From an uncultured Bacteroidales bacterium (GTDB lineage Bacteria; Bacteroidota; Bacteroidia; Bacteroidales; P3), in assembly GCA_900317955.1 (NCBI GenBank), contig ONIP01000025.1, forward strand, positions 1 to 64,000: DNA of 64,000 nucleotides, read 5' to 3'. The position numbers and the translations under genes are program-made. The notes below the pieces were generated by a model that saw nothing but the letters and a program-made list of their open reading frames with translations, ran no database searches and was not told the origin of the DNA. The number at the start of each line of letters is the position of its first letter. Position 1 is the stretch's first letter. Below are positions 8,340-17,598 of the stretch, piece by piece.

Positions 8340-9773
8340 GTGAACACAAAAAAAATCACCCTACGATACATACTCTTCGACCTTCTTAGCGCCATGGCAG
8401 CATGGGCGCTACTGTTCCTGTTCCGCAAAGTGGGCTTCGAACACGTCACTTGGGCCGAACTCAACAACTCCCTGCCCGACGCTAACCTATGGCGCGGCCT
8501 CGTCATCGTCCCCTTGGGCTGGATAACTCTCTACACTCTCCAAGGCTCCTACAAAAACGTTCTGCGCAAATCGCGTCTCAAAGAACTTCAACAAACTCTA
8601 CTCGCCACCCTCATCGGCTCCGTTGTCCTCTTTTTCGCCCTGCTCCTCGACGACCAGGTGGGTCCCTACCGCAATTACTACGTCTCCTTCCTTTTCCTTT
8701 TCTTTGTCCACTTTGGCCTCACTTACACCTGCCGCCTGCTCCAAACCTCATCACTCGTCAGAAAAGTGCATAACCGCCAGATAGGCTTCCCCACCCTCCT
8801 CATCGGCAGCCACAGCAAAGCCTACAAAACCTACCTCGACCTTGAAAACCAAGAGACCTACTCAGGCAATACCTTCGTCGGATTTGTCGAAGTGGAAGGC
8901 ACTACCGATTGCGGTGCCTGCGAAAGTCGACTCACCGCCGTCATGCCCCGCCTCGGCACCACCAACGACGTACCCCAACTCATTGCACAACACCACATCG
9001 AAGAAGTCATTATCGCCGTCGAAGACACCGAACACACTCAAATACAACAAATACTCCGCATGCTCGACGGCTGTGGCGAAGTCATCATAAAAATCACCCC
9101 CGACGCGCGCGACATCATCCTCGGCATGGTACGCATCGACAGCATCTTCCACTCCCCTCTCATCACCATCAACACCCGCCTCATGGAGGAATGGCAATAC
9201 AGCGTCAAACGCATGTTCGACATCATCCTCTCCCTGCTGGCCCTCATCCTCCTCAGCCCCGTCTTCCTCTTCACCGCCATCATGGTCAAATGCACCAGCC
9301 CCGGCCCCGTCTTCTACGCCCAAGAACGCATAGGCTACCGCGGCAAACCATTCAAAATGCACAAATTCCGCAGCATGTATACCGATGCCGAAGCCTGCGG
9401 CCCCGCCCTCTCACGCGACGACGACCCACGCATCACACCCTTCGGACGCTTCATGCGCAAAGTACGCCTCGACGAAATACCCCAATTCTACAACGTTCTC
9501 AAAGGCACCATGTCAATAGTAGGCTACCGCCCCGAACGCCAATTCTACATCGACCAAATAGTGAAACGTTGCCCCGAATACCTCCTTCTCCAACGCATTA
9601 AACCCGGCATTACCTCTTGGGGACAAGTAAAATACGGCTACGCCAGCACTGTCGACGAGATGTGCGAACGCCTCAAATACGACCTCCTTTACATGGAAAA
9701 CATGTCCATCACTACCGACCTCAAGATACTCATCTACACCGTGGGCATCATACTGCAAGGCCGCGGCAAATAA
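8340..9773 (+). CDS. Polyprenyl-phosphate sugar phosphotransferase (WbaP/WcaJ type)
   Basis: 477 residues from a GTG at 8340; this start is needed to keep the first membrane helix intact. There are four to five N-terminal transmembrane helices, a CoA-binding-like middle region, and from about residue 285 the bacterial sugar transferase domain. Its motifs are KRMFDIILSL, PVFYAQERIGYRGKPF, KFRSMYTDAE, VRLDEIPQFYNVLKG and SIVGYRPERQ. It should transfer a sugar-1-phosphate from a nucleotide sugar to undecaprenyl phosphate, starting glycan assembly at the inner membrane. The sugar is not predictable. Confidence 0.92.
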   Translation: MNTKKITLRYILFDLLSAMAAWALLFLFRKVGFEHVTWAELNNSLPDANLWRGLVIVPLGWITLYTLQGSYKNVLRKSRLKELQQTLLATLIGSVVLFFALLLDDQVGPYRNYYVSFLFLFFVHFGLTYTCRLLQTSSLVRKVHNRQIGFPTLLIGSHSKAYKTYLDLENQETYSGNTFVGFVEVEGTTDCGACESRLTAVMPRLGTTNDVPQLIAQHHIEEVIIAVEDTEHTQIQQILRMLDGCGEVIIKITPDARDIILGMVRIDSIFHSPLITINTRLMEEWQYSVKRMFDIILSLLALILLSPVFLFTAIMVKCTSPGPVFYAQERIGYRGKPFKMHKFRSMYTDAEACGPALSRDDDPRITPFGRFMRKVRLDEIPQFYNVLKGTMSIVGYRPERQFYIDQIVKRCPEYLLLQRIKPGITSWGQVKYGYASTVDEMCERLKYDLLYMENMSITTDLKILIYTVGIILQGRGK

Positions 9774-9823
9774 AACACTCCTAAAAACCCTTGACAAGAA
9801 ACATTTTTCAATACATAAAACAC

Positions 9824-10522
9824 ATGAAAAAGAACCAATTACTCATTACCATCCTCGCTGGAGCCATGCTTCTGGCCTCCTGCGGCAACAAAGCCTCGCA
9901 CCCCGTCCTTGCCACCCAAGCCGACACCCTCAGCTGGGCCATGGGCGTCAGCCTTGCAAAAACCGCACAAAGCGGTTTCTTCGAGTTCAACCAAGACCTG
10001 CTTGTCAATGCATTCGAAAGCCAAATGGCAGGCAAAGAACAACCCCTTTCTCAAGAAGAAATAGACCTCGCCTACCAATACCTCGCCATGTTGGCCGCGC
10101 AGCAAAGCCGCCATATACAGGAACAGCAACAAAAAGAAGCTGAAACGAACGAGCCAGCACTGTTCGAGAAACTCAAATCTGAAAAGCCCAATCTGAAACA
10201 GGCTCCGCTTGGCTACTACTACGAGGTGCTTCAAGAAGGCAAAGGCCACAAAGCCACCGTGGGCAAACGCATCAGCATCGACTTCATTGCCTCCGAGCTC
10301 GCTACCGGCAAAGTGTTTGAAAACACCTATAACGACCACACCATTGTCCACGTACTTGGGAAACCGATGTTCGAAGGCATCCTCGACGGCCTCCAACTCA
10401 TGAACGCCGGCAGCAAATACCGCTTCTACTTCCCCTCCAAACTAGTAAAAGGAGCCAGCGGCGTAGCCCCTTATACCCCCTTGGTATATGAGGTTGAACT
10501 GCACGAAATTTTCGAAGACTAA
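9824..10522 (+). CDS. FKBP-type peptidyl-prolyl isomerase lipoprotein
   Basis: 232 residues from the ATG at 9824 (MKKNQLL); an in-frame TTG at 9791 would spoil the signal. The lipobox LLASC precedes a mature Cys. An N-terminal FKBP dimerisation segment (LSWAMGVSLAKT, then a Gln/Glu-rich helix) is followed by the FKBP domain from about residue 125 (GYYYEVLQEGKGHKATVGKRISIDF). The region after that is shorter and less conserved than in FkpA-type enzymes. It likely acts as a periplasmic chaperone or isomerase. A clear terminator follows. Confidence 0.85.
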   Translation: MKKNQLLITILAGAMLLASCGNKASHPVLATQADTLSWAMGVSLAKTAQSGFFEFNQDLLVNAFESQMAGKEQPLSQEEIDLAYQYLAMLAAQQSRHIQEQQQKEAETNEPALFEKLKSEKPNLKQAPLGYYYEVLQEGKGHKATVGKRISIDFIASELATGKVFENTYNDHTIVHVLGKPMFEGILDGLQLMNAGSKYRFYFPSKLVKGASGVAPYTPLVYEVELHEIFED

Positions 10523-10552
10523 GCAACACAAACCCGAACCCAATACCCTAAA

Positions 10553-10590
10553 CCGTATCAGGTGCATCCCGCCCGATACGGTTCCTTTTT
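10553..10590 (+). terminator. Rho-independent terminator after the FKBP gene
   Basis: CCGTATC (10553-10559) pairs with GATACGG (10575-10581) across a 15-base loop and is followed by a T-rich run. Confidence 0.8.
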
Positions 10591-10658
10591 GGCCTAAAGC
10601 CCACAACACCGAACTCTCCACCTCTCCCCGACCCAATACAAACACAGTAGTATAACAT

Positions 10659-10709
10659 TACTTCCTCACTTGTTTCACACTCTAAAAGTGGAATACAAGT
10701 GAGGAAGTA
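10659..10709. repeat. Perfect 15-bp inverted repeat
   Basis: TACTTCCTCACTTGT (10659-10673) is exactly complementary to ACAAGTGAGGAAGTA (10695-10709). The 21-base spacer itself contains CAC...GTG. There is no T-run, so it is not a standard terminator. It lies between two convergent genes. Confidence 0.75.
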
Positions 10710-10751
10710 CGGTTATAATAATGCCCAACGAGATAAGTTAGGCCGTCGATA

Positions 10752-12152
10752 TCAATAGCCGAGGATTTTGAGCATTGATTTATGGCTTTGCTCTTTGGCG
10801 AACAGTTTGGTGACATATTCTCCATTCTCATCCTTATCTATTATAATGTGCTTGGGTGCGGGGATGAGACAGTGCTGAATGCCGCCGTAACCGCCAAGGC
10901 TCTCTTGATAAGCCCCGGTATGGAAAAATCCAATATAGAGGGGGTCGTCCTTTTGTAGTTTGGGAAGGAAGATGGCGTTGGCATGTGAATCGGCGTTGTA
11001 GTAGTCTTCGCTGTCGCAGGTCAGACCGCCGAGGAACACGCGCTGGTACTCGCAATCCCAGTGGTTGACAGGAAGCATGATAAAACGCTGGTTAATGCCC
11101 CAAGTGTCGGGAAGGGTGGTTATGAACGAGCTGTCGATCATATACCAAAGCTCGCGGTCGTTTTGTTGCTTTTGGTCGAGGATGCTGTAGAGGGTTGCAC
11201 CGCTTTCGCCCACGGTGAAACTGCCGAATTCGGTGAAGATATTCGGTTCATCAACACCACGGATGGTGCAGATATTTTTGATTTGCGCAAGCACTTCTTC
11301 CGACATGTATTCATAGTCGTAGGTGGCGGCGAGGGAGGTTTTGCAGGGGAATCCACCGCCGATATTGAGTGAATCAAGGTCGGAGCAGACCCGTTTGAGG
11401 TCACAGTATACATTGACGCACTTGGATAGTTCGTTCCAGTAGTAGGCAGTGTCGCGGATACCGGTGTTAATGAAAAAATGCAACATCTTTAGTTTGAACT
11501 TAGGATTGTTTTTGACCTGTTCTTCGTAGAAACTGACGATGTCGCTGTAGCGCATGCCGAGGCGCGAAGTGTAGAAATCGAACTTAGGTTCCTCCTCAGA
11601 GGCAATACGGATGCCGAGTGACATGGGCTGCTCTGGGTTTTGAAGCAGGCGGTCGAGAGTGTAGTACTCGTTTTTATTGTCGAGAACAGGCACCACGTTG
11701 GCAAAACCGTCGGAATGAAGAGCAACGATGTTCTCAATGTATTGCAACCGTTTGTAGCCGTTGCACACAATAAAGATGTCTTTGGTTACAAGCCCTTGGG
11801 CATAAAGTTCCTGTATCAAGTTAATGTCGAACGCTGAAGAAGTTTCGAGATTGATATCGTTCTTGAGGGCTTCTTCGAGCACAAAACTGAAATGGCTCGA
11901 CTTGGTGCAGTAGCAATAGTTGTAAGTGCCCTTGTAGTCGGTTTTAGCAATTGCTACGTTGAACATACGCTTGGCGCGCTGGATTTGGGAGGTTATTTTA
12001 GGGAGGTAGGTTATTTTCAAGGGCGTTCCATACTGTTTGATGACCTCCATGAGGGGAATGTCGTGATAATAGAGTTCGCCGTCCTCAGTGCGGAATTCAT
12101 CTTGAGGAAAGTCGAAGGTTTGGTCAACCAAATCGTAGTATTTGTTTTTCAT
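10752..12152 (-). CDS. speA: Arginine decarboxylase, Bacteroidota type (fold-III PLP enzyme)
   Basis: 466 residues from the ATG at 12152; a longer frame to 12260 crosses the promoter and is rejected. The PLP lysine is expected at K84 in YCYCTKSSHF. Other family landmarks are IRIASEEEPKFDFYTSRLG, a glycine-rich phosphate loop (LNIGGGFP), FTEFGSFTVGESG and LGGLTCDSEDYY, which carries the cross-subunit Cys. It should convert arginine to agmatine, the first step of polyamine synthesis. The sequence follows the short Bacteroidota form rather than the long E. coli SpeA. Diaminopimelate decarboxylase is a related but less likely alternative. Confidence 0.88.
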   Translation of the reverse strand: MKNKYYDLVDQTFDFPQDEFRTEDGELYYHDIPLMEVIKQYGTPLKITYLPKITSQIQRAKRMFNVAIAKTDYKGTYNYCYCTKSSHFSFVLEEALKNDINLETSSAFDINLIQELYAQGLVTKDIFIVCNGYKRLQYIENIVALHSDGFANVVPVLDNKNEYYTLDRLLQNPEQPMSLGIRIASEEEPKFDFYTSRLGMRYSDIVSFYEEQVKNNPKFKLKMLHFFINTGIRDTAYYWNELSKCVNVYCDLKRVCSDLDSLNIGGGFPCKTSLAATYDYEYMSEEVLAQIKNICTIRGVDEPNIFTEFGSFTVGESGATLYSILDQKQQNDRELWYMIDSSFITTLPDTWGINQRFIMLPVNHWDCEYQRVFLGGLTCDSEDYYNADSHANAIFLPKLQKDDPLYIGFFHTGAYQESLGGYGGIQHCLIPAPKHIIIDKDENGEYVTKLFAKEQSHKSMLKILGY

Positions 12153-12232
12153 CCGAGTAAGTTTGTTTGTTATTAAAAATAGTATCCGAGAGACCCAGAT
12201 TGTACCTGAAGCACTGGATGCGATTGCGCTGC

Positions 12233-12240
12233 AAAGGTAC
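12233..12240 (-). promoter_or_regulatory. -7 promoter box (TACCTTTG) of the arginine decarboxylase gene
   Basis: On the minus strand TACCTTTG followed by C fits TAnnTTTG, with TTTG-type -33 candidates about 20 bases upstream. The leader to the ATG at 12152 is about 75 bases. Confidence 0.6.
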
Positions 12241-12281
12241 ATCTTTTTATAGACAAACAAAGAAAAAAAGTAGAAAAAAGC

Positions 12282-12318
12282 AAAAAAAAATCAGCCGGAA
12301 TATATTTCCGGCTGATTT
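12282..12318 (-). terminator. Terminator of the C25 peptidase operon
   Basis: On the minus strand a near-perfect hairpin (AAATCAGCCGGAA with TTCCGGCTGATTT, six-base loop) is followed by a long T-run. It sits 20 bases past the stop at 12338 and closes the long operon that begins near 23.8 kb. Confidence 0.9.
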
Positions 12319-12337
12319 AAAACGATATAGGTTGGTA

Positions 12338-15300
12338 CTATTTAACTATCAACTTGCGTGTGCAGATGGTTCCATCCGCATCAATGTTGACAAAATAGAC
12401 TCCCTTGGGCAGATTTTGGAGGGAAATGGTGGCAGATTGTGCATTGGGTTTGGCACTGTAGACGGTCTGTCCGACAAGGTTGATGAGACGGAGGCTGGTG
12501 ATGCGTTCGGCCTGGATGGTGACACGGTCGTCAGCAGGGTTGGGGAAGAGTTTGACGCGATCGTCAGCCTGTGCAGAATGGATGTCCAAACCTGTGATGG
12601 TAATATCTTGGGTTGAGCAGCAGCCGTTGCGGCAGCCAGTTACGGAGTATTGGCTACCCTCTTCGGGACAAACAACTATACAGGCAGTCGAATCGCCAGT
12701 GCTCCACTCGTAGTGCCAAGCACCACGGGCTTCGAGGAGCAAGCAACCGCCTACCACACGGTGTCCGATAGTGCGTATTTGCAATTGAGGAGCATTCACA
12801 ACCTCAAGGGCAAGATAAGTATAGGGAACACTTGTGGTGTCGCAAAAATAGAATGAACCCACCTCATCGGTAGAGACTTCTTGACCAAAGACAGTATAGG
12901 GTTCGTTCTGGCAAATGGTGTCAACATAATAGTCGATGGGTGTACCGGCATAAGGAAGATAGATGTCGTCGATCCAAGCACAGTCACTGCCAGAGGCGGT
13001 ATAGCGGTCCTTGGAATAGGAGAAGGAGAAGATGTGGGTACCAGCGGTAACGGGATAAGAAACGCGAGCCCAGTCCCTTTCACCTGAGGCGGAAAGAAAC
13101 TCGTTGCCGTCGACAAAGAATTTCAATTTGTCATAGTTATTCTCGCTCGACACTTTGTATGCAAAACTGATGCTGTCGTCAACGGAGGAGGTCCAAGTAA
13201 TGGAAATACGAGACTCTCTACTGTTGGGAAGATTCTGGGCACTGCGGGCTGAGAATTGACCGTTGTAGGGGTTTACATTGGTGATTTCCCAAGCATTGGA
13301 ACTCAACTGCCAGTTGAACTTGGACAGGGTGCCGGTTTCGAAATCTTCGATGTCGCTGCCACCATGGCGGAACGATAAATTGCCGACAAGGAAGGTGTCT
13401 ACACCGTCGGTGGCAAGGAGGGCAAAGGAAAGAAGGGTGTTGGGGAGGGAAGAACTCATGTTGATATTGAACGAGCACTGAGCCTCACGCCCGGGTTGGA
13501 TTACTCCGATGGTCTGAGCAGCGGGTTGGTCGGCCATAAAGCCGTAGAGATTGGGGAGCAGGAAGGTGAGCGACTGAGTCGGAGCACTGCCGTTGTTGCG
13601 CAGTTGGCAGGTAATGACATTGGAGGAGCCCGTATGGAGAACCGGATCAACCTCGTAGTTGACCAATTCTAAAATCGGGGACGCGGCAAAGAGGCGGATT
13701 CGTTTAGTGGAGGTTCCTTCGCCAAAATCGACAAGTGCGGTGAGTTGGACGGAGCTTTTGTCTTTGTATGAGTCAGGAACATAGGAGAGCCAGACATCGG
13801 AGAGGACAAGGCTGTCGCCAGAGGCGATGTTGCCGAACGGGAGGTCGGGCTGGGCTATGACGATGCCTTCAGAAACGGGAGAGAGCGTGACGTGGCCATA
13901 GGTGGCATCGGTATTGCCGATGTTCTTGAGTACGACATCGAAAGTGGTAGCCTGGCCAGGGATGATTTTACCCGAGGAGGGGACACAACTGGAGACTACG
14001 ACGAAGCAGCCATCGGTGACGACAACTTCAACAGTCTGGAAATAAGGTTTGTAGTTTTGAGCCCATACGGAGAGTTGATATTCTCCGACTTCAAGATCGG
14101 AGGGCAAAGTGAGAACGGCGGAGCCAGAGCCGTCGGCATAGGCTGCGGAGATGAGGTCAAGGGTTACGGGGTTGACTAATGCGACATAGGCATATTCGGG
14201 AACTGTGACAGAATAACTTTCGGTGCCATAGCTGATGAGAGATTGAGCGTTGACAGTCATTTCGGAAGCAGGACCAGCCCAAGGAATGAGCGAAGGATCG
14301 CCAAAGAGTTCGTAGATTTCCCAGTAGTAATGGGTATAGGAGCCATAGGATTGGACGGCAGTGTTACCGGCAGTTATCATGGATCCGGCAGTATTATGCC
14401 AGGCGGAGAAAGGTTCGTTGTGAGTGTGGAAGAGACGGTCGTACATGCCGAGGTTGTAGGGGTTGTAGGTGGTGTTCATAGTGTTGGAGAAGTTGCTGCG
14501 AACGCCTACCGCCCAGCAGAAGTCGTGAGGCCAATAGGTAGAGTTGGTTGCACCGATATAGGTTACAGCACCGGCATTGGAACCTTTGCGGAGCACTGCT
14601 TCGCCGAGACATGCATCATAGGAAGTTGTGTTGAACTTGCCTGACAGGCAGCAGTTGCCAATCATAACGGAGGGCATGTTGTTGTTGGTCATAGAACCAG
14701 CATTGGTGGCTGAGAAGGAGGGGGTGCTCCAACTGTCGTCATAGCCATGGGCACTGTAGTTTAACCATCCGCAACCATTGTTATAGATTTGACGGAGGGC
14801 ACTGGCAGATGCTGAAGTCTGGCTGTTGCCAGTGACGTAGACTCCAACGGGAGCAAAGGAGACGTTGTTTTTATAGTAATAGATTGAGGAGAAATTGTGG
14901 GCGGTATTGATATAGGTGGAGGCGATATAGTCCATGGCTGGGTCGGCATAAGTGTAGGCATTGTCACCAACACGACCGGCATCCTCACCAGCTATAAGTG
15001 CAGCCTTACCGAGGTAGCGGTCATCGGGGAAATCATAGCGTTCGTAGAGGATGGTTTTATCTATCTGGGGCTGGAGTTCAGCACTGTTGCGGGCGGAGAA
15101 ACGACCGTAGTAGCAATCGGGAAGATGGTCGCCATCGGTCCAAGAGGCGAAATATAGATCGGTGACATGATCGGTAGCGGGGCTGCTGCAGCGGGCGTTG
15201 AAAGCAGGAATCTGGTTGTGGTCGCCGACCAAAAGCAGATAGGTAGGAGCTGGCAGCTCTTCGGTTGCATTGGTATAGAAGCATTTGATATAGTTGGCAA

Positions 15301-16123
15301 TGTCGGTGTTGGTAGTGCCGACGTTGTCATCATCGGTGTAGGCCACGGTCACAATGAAACCTTGACTTTTCTTCCAGTTGATAAGGGAGTCGAGCTGTCC
15401 TCTGAAACTTGAGTGGGAGACAATGAGATAGTGGATGGGAGCATCACGGCGGACGGCTTTTTCGCCCGGAACTGTGGCAAGAACCTGATGACCAATGGAG
15501 AAGTCGGGAGTATGGTAGAGGCGATGTAGGCGATGGGTGGCAGCAACATCGGCATTTTTATAAGTAAGCTTGATGGTCATGGAGAGTGTTTTTGCGAGTT
15601 CTCCGGTTACAGGATTGTAGGCAACCGGTGAGATGCGCAGGAGGGCAAGATTGCGGTCACGAGCGACACCGAGGGGTTCAATCCAGGCTAATTCTTGGGA
15701 GAAGAATTTGTTGGTGGAATAGATTGTACTGTCCATGACAAAAGGCAGGGCTTCACGGTCGGCCTTGGAAGGGGCAGGCTGAACGGGCATAAGGGGATAC
15801 TCGCATGTGCCTTGAGGGGTTGTCTCGGTGCGAACGTCGGTGACTTCGACCTGCACAGAGGCTCCGGCAGGAATCTCGATGTACTCGGAATAGATGGGCA
15901 GGTTGGGAGTTCCCAACTGAGTGGAAGGAGTGGCACCCGGGAAGGATACCACACTGAAAGTTTGACCATTGGCTTGACGAGTGTCAAAGCTAAGGTCGGG
16001 CATAACAAAAGTGCACACGGCTGCATCGTAGCCACTGCTTTTCACCTTAAGGTTCTGAGCAGTAACAGCCTGCTGAGCGAGCATGAAGATGCACATTAAG
16101 ATTGTCAATAAGCGGATTTTCAT
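12338..16123 (-). CDS. Gingipain-like C25 cysteine peptidase with T9SS sorting domain
   Basis: 1261 residues with a signal peptide ending in VTAQ. After a propeptide-like region of about 220 residues comes a peptidase C25 domain (about 225-620). The candidate catalytic His lies in NYSAHGYDD near residue 456 and the catalytic Cys in IGNCCLSGKFN near 490. Downstream are Ig-like/CARDB-type repeats, a jelly-roll-like stretch near 970-1090, and a C-terminal Por sorting tail with LFPNPADDRV and GVYFVNIDADG motifs. It should cross the outer membrane by type IX secretion and be surface-attached or released. It ends a housekeeping operon, 41 bases after the RluA-type gene. Confidence 0.92.
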   Translation of the reverse strand: MKIRLLTILMCIFMLAQQAVTAQNLKVKSSGYDAAVCTFVMPDLSFDTRQANGQTFSVVSFPGATPSTQLGTPNLPIYSEYIEIPAGASVQVEVTDVRTETTPQGTCEYPLMPVQPAPSKADREALPFVMDSTIYSTNKFFSQELAWIEPLGVARDRNLALLRISPVAYNPVTGELAKTLSMTIKLTYKNADVAATHRLHRLYHTPDFSIGHQVLATVPGEKAVRRDAPIHYLIVSHSSFRGQLDSLINWKKSQGFIVTVAYTDDDNVGTTNTDIANYIKCFYTNATEELPAPTYLLLVGDHNQIPAFNARCSSPATDHVTDLYFASWTDGDHLPDCYYGRFSARNSAELQPQIDKTILYERYDFPDDRYLGKAALIAGEDAGRVGDNAYTYADPAMDYIASTYINTAHNFSSIYYYKNNVSFAPVGVYVTGNSQTSASASALRQIYNNGCGWLNYSAHGYDDSWSTPSFSATNAGSMTNNNMPSVMIGNCCLSGKFNTTSYDACLGEAVLRKGSNAGAVTYIGATNSTYWPHDFCWAVGVRSNFSNTMNTTYNPYNLGMYDRLFHTHNEPFSAWHNTAGSMITAGNTAVQSYGSYTHYYWEIYELFGDPSLIPWAGPASEMTVNAQSLISYGTESYSVTVPEYAYVALVNPVTLDLISAAYADGSGSAVLTLPSDLEVGEYQLSVWAQNYKPYFQTVEVVVTDGCFVVVSSCVPSSGKIIPGQATTFDVVLKNIGNTDATYGHVTLSPVSEGIVIAQPDLPFGNIASGDSLVLSDVWLSYVPDSYKDKSSVQLTALVDFGEGTSTKRIRLFAASPILELVNYEVDPVLHTGSSNVITCQLRNNGSAPTQSLTFLLPNLYGFMADQPAAQTIGVIQPGREAQCSFNINMSSSLPNTLLSFALLATDGVDTFLVGNLSFRHGGSDIEDFETGTLSKFNWQLSSNAWEITNVNPYNGQFSARSAQNLPNSRESRISITWTSSVDDSISFAYKVSSENNYDKLKFFVDGNEFLSASGERDWARVSYPVTAGTHIFSFSYSKDRYTASGSDCAWIDDIYLPYAGTPIDYYVDTICQNEPYTVFGQEVSTDEVGSFYFCDTTSVPYTYLALEVVNAPQLQIRTIGHRVVGGCLLLEARGAWHYEWSTGDSTACIVVCPEEGSQYSVTGCRNGCCSTQDITITGLDIHSAQADDRVKLFPNPADDRVTIQAERITSLRLINLVGQTVYSAKPNAQSATISLQNLPKGVYFVNIDADGTICTRKLIVK

Positions 16124-16164
16124 AAGAATAAGATGATTATTGAATACAATTAATTATTTTAATG

Positions 16165-16854
16165 TTAAAGAATGGTTTCGGTAGGGAACATTTTTTGCCA
16201 AGGCTGAGGCGCAGTGATGGTAACTGTCTCATGGCGGACAGGGTGCTCAAATGTCACGCTGTAGGCATGAAGGGAGATGCTGCCATCGGGGTTGGAACGG
16301 GGGGCTCCGTATTTCAAATCGCCTTTTACCGGGCATCCCATGTGGGCAAGTTGGCATCGAATTTGGTGATGCCGTCCAGTGTGGAGTATGATTTCAAGCA
16401 GGTGGTATCCACCTGTTGAGGTGGCAAGGAGTTTATAGTCAAGGGTTGCCAACTTGGCCTCTGGGTTGGACTTGTCGGCAGTGACAAAACTTTTATTGAG
16501 TTTGGAGTTGCGCACAAGGTAGTCTTCCAAACGGCCTTGTAATGCAGGGGGACGCTGAAGAACGACGGCACGGTAGATTTTCTGGAAGTCGCGCTCTTTT
16601 ATCAGTTGGTTCATACGGGAAAGGGCCTTGCTGGTTTTAGCAAAGAGCACTACACCGCTGACGGGGCGGTCAAGACGATGGATTACACCACAGAATACGT
16701 TGCCGGGCTTGTTGTCACGCTGCTTGATGTAAACCTTGATGAGATCGGCAAGACAGGGGTCGCCGGTTTTGTCGGCTTGGACAATCTGCCCAGGAAGCTT
16801 GTTGAGAGCAAGGAGGTGGTTGTCTTCGTAGATTATTTGGTCAGAGAGATTCAC
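16165..16854 (-). CDS. RluA-family RNA pseudouridine synthase
   Basis: About 229 residues from a GTG at 16854, 20 bases after the psd stop. A longer frame to 16935 would overlap psd and reads as non-family sequence. The catalytic motif GVIHRLDRPVSG carries the expected Asp. Other family blocks are LLALNKLPGQIVQAD, HTGRHHQIRCQLAHMGCPVKGD and LHAYSVTFEHP. No S4 domain is present, so the target is more likely a single tRNA or rRNA site than RluD sites. The start codon is the least certain point. Confidence 0.85.
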   Translation of the reverse strand: MNLSDQIIYEDNHLLALNKLPGQIVQADKTGDPCLADLIKVYIKQRDNKPGNVFCGVIHRLDRPVSGVVLFAKTSKALSRMNQLIKERDFQKIYRAVVLQRPPALQGRLEDYLVRNSKLNKSFVTADKSNPEAKLATLDYKLLATSTGGYHLLEIILHTGRHHQIRCQLAHMGCPVKGDLKYGAPRSNPDGSISLHAYSVTFEHPVRHETVTITAPQPWQKMFPTETIL

Positions 16855-16874
16855 GGCTTGACGCTTATTGAGGA

Positions 16875-17579
16875 TTACTGTTCGGCTGTTTGAGGCTGTG
16901 GAGCATCGACTTCGGGTGGAGGTAGAATGGTACAAACGGGGGAGATGGCATTGCGGACAATGTCCTGAACCTCGACGTTGATGAGGAAATGCTTGGGAAC
17001 GAAAATGTCCACACGTGAGCCGAACTTGATAAATCCCATTTCTTGATTCTGACGCACCTGCTCACCTTGGCGGGCATAACAAACAATTCGACGGGCCATT
17101 GTACCAGCCACCTGACGAATGAGGATGCGCTGCCCATCGGCAAGAAGAAGACCTGTGGAATGATGTTCGTTGAGGACGCTTGACTTGGGGTAGGAAGCCA
17201 CGAAGTAGTTGCCTCGATGGAACTTGGTGTACTCAACGATGCCATCACAAGGATAGCGGTTGACATGAACATCGGTGCCATTCATGAAAATGCTGATTTG
17301 GAGGCACTCACCCTTGATGTATTCCTTTTCAAGAGTTTCCTCAATAGCGACAACGGTACCATCGGCAGGGGCGATGAGTTGTTGCTCGGAAGAGGTGAAA
17401 ATGCGTCGGGGAATGCGGAAGAAGAGCGACACAAGCACCCAGAAGACCAGGAGTATAGTGATAAAGAGGAAGTGAAAGAAGGTCCAATGATCAACAAAGA
17501 ATATCATGGCGGCATAGATAACCAGCACCACGGCCAGCAATCCAAGTATTAACTTACGTCCTTCTTTGTGTATATACAT
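16875..17579 (-). CDS. psd: Phosphatidylserine decarboxylase proenzyme
   Basis: 234 residues, the short (archaeal/Bacteroidota) class. Two N-terminal membrane helices are followed by APADGTVVAIEE, FMNGTDVHVNRYP and GFIKFGSRVDIFVP. The last holds the self-cleavage site between G187 and S188 that yields the pyruvoyl group. It makes phosphatidylethanolamine at the inner membrane. It lies 19 bases after cdsA, so CDP-diacylglycerol supply and PE formation are co-transcribed; a phosphatidylserine synthase gene is not in the window. Confidence 0.95.
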   Translation of the reverse strand: MYIHKEGRKLILGLLAVVLVIYAAMIFFVDHWTFFHFLFITILLVFWVLVSLFFRIPRRIFTSSEQQLIAPADGTVVAIEETLEKEYIKGECLQISIFMNGTDVHVNRYPCDGIVEYTKFHRGNYFVASYPKSSVLNEHHSTGLLLADGQRILIRQVAGTMARRIVCYARQGEQVRQNQEMGFIKFGSRVDIFVPKHFLINVEVQDIVRNAISPVCTILPPPEVDAPQPQTAEQ

Positions 17580-17598
17580 ATTGTGGTATTTTAATTAT

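Noticed and set aside
12153..12260. N-terminal extension of arginine decarboxylase to 12260
   Set aside because: The extension crosses the TACCTTTG promoter box, and the family start (MKNKYYDLVDQTF) matches the ATG at 12152.
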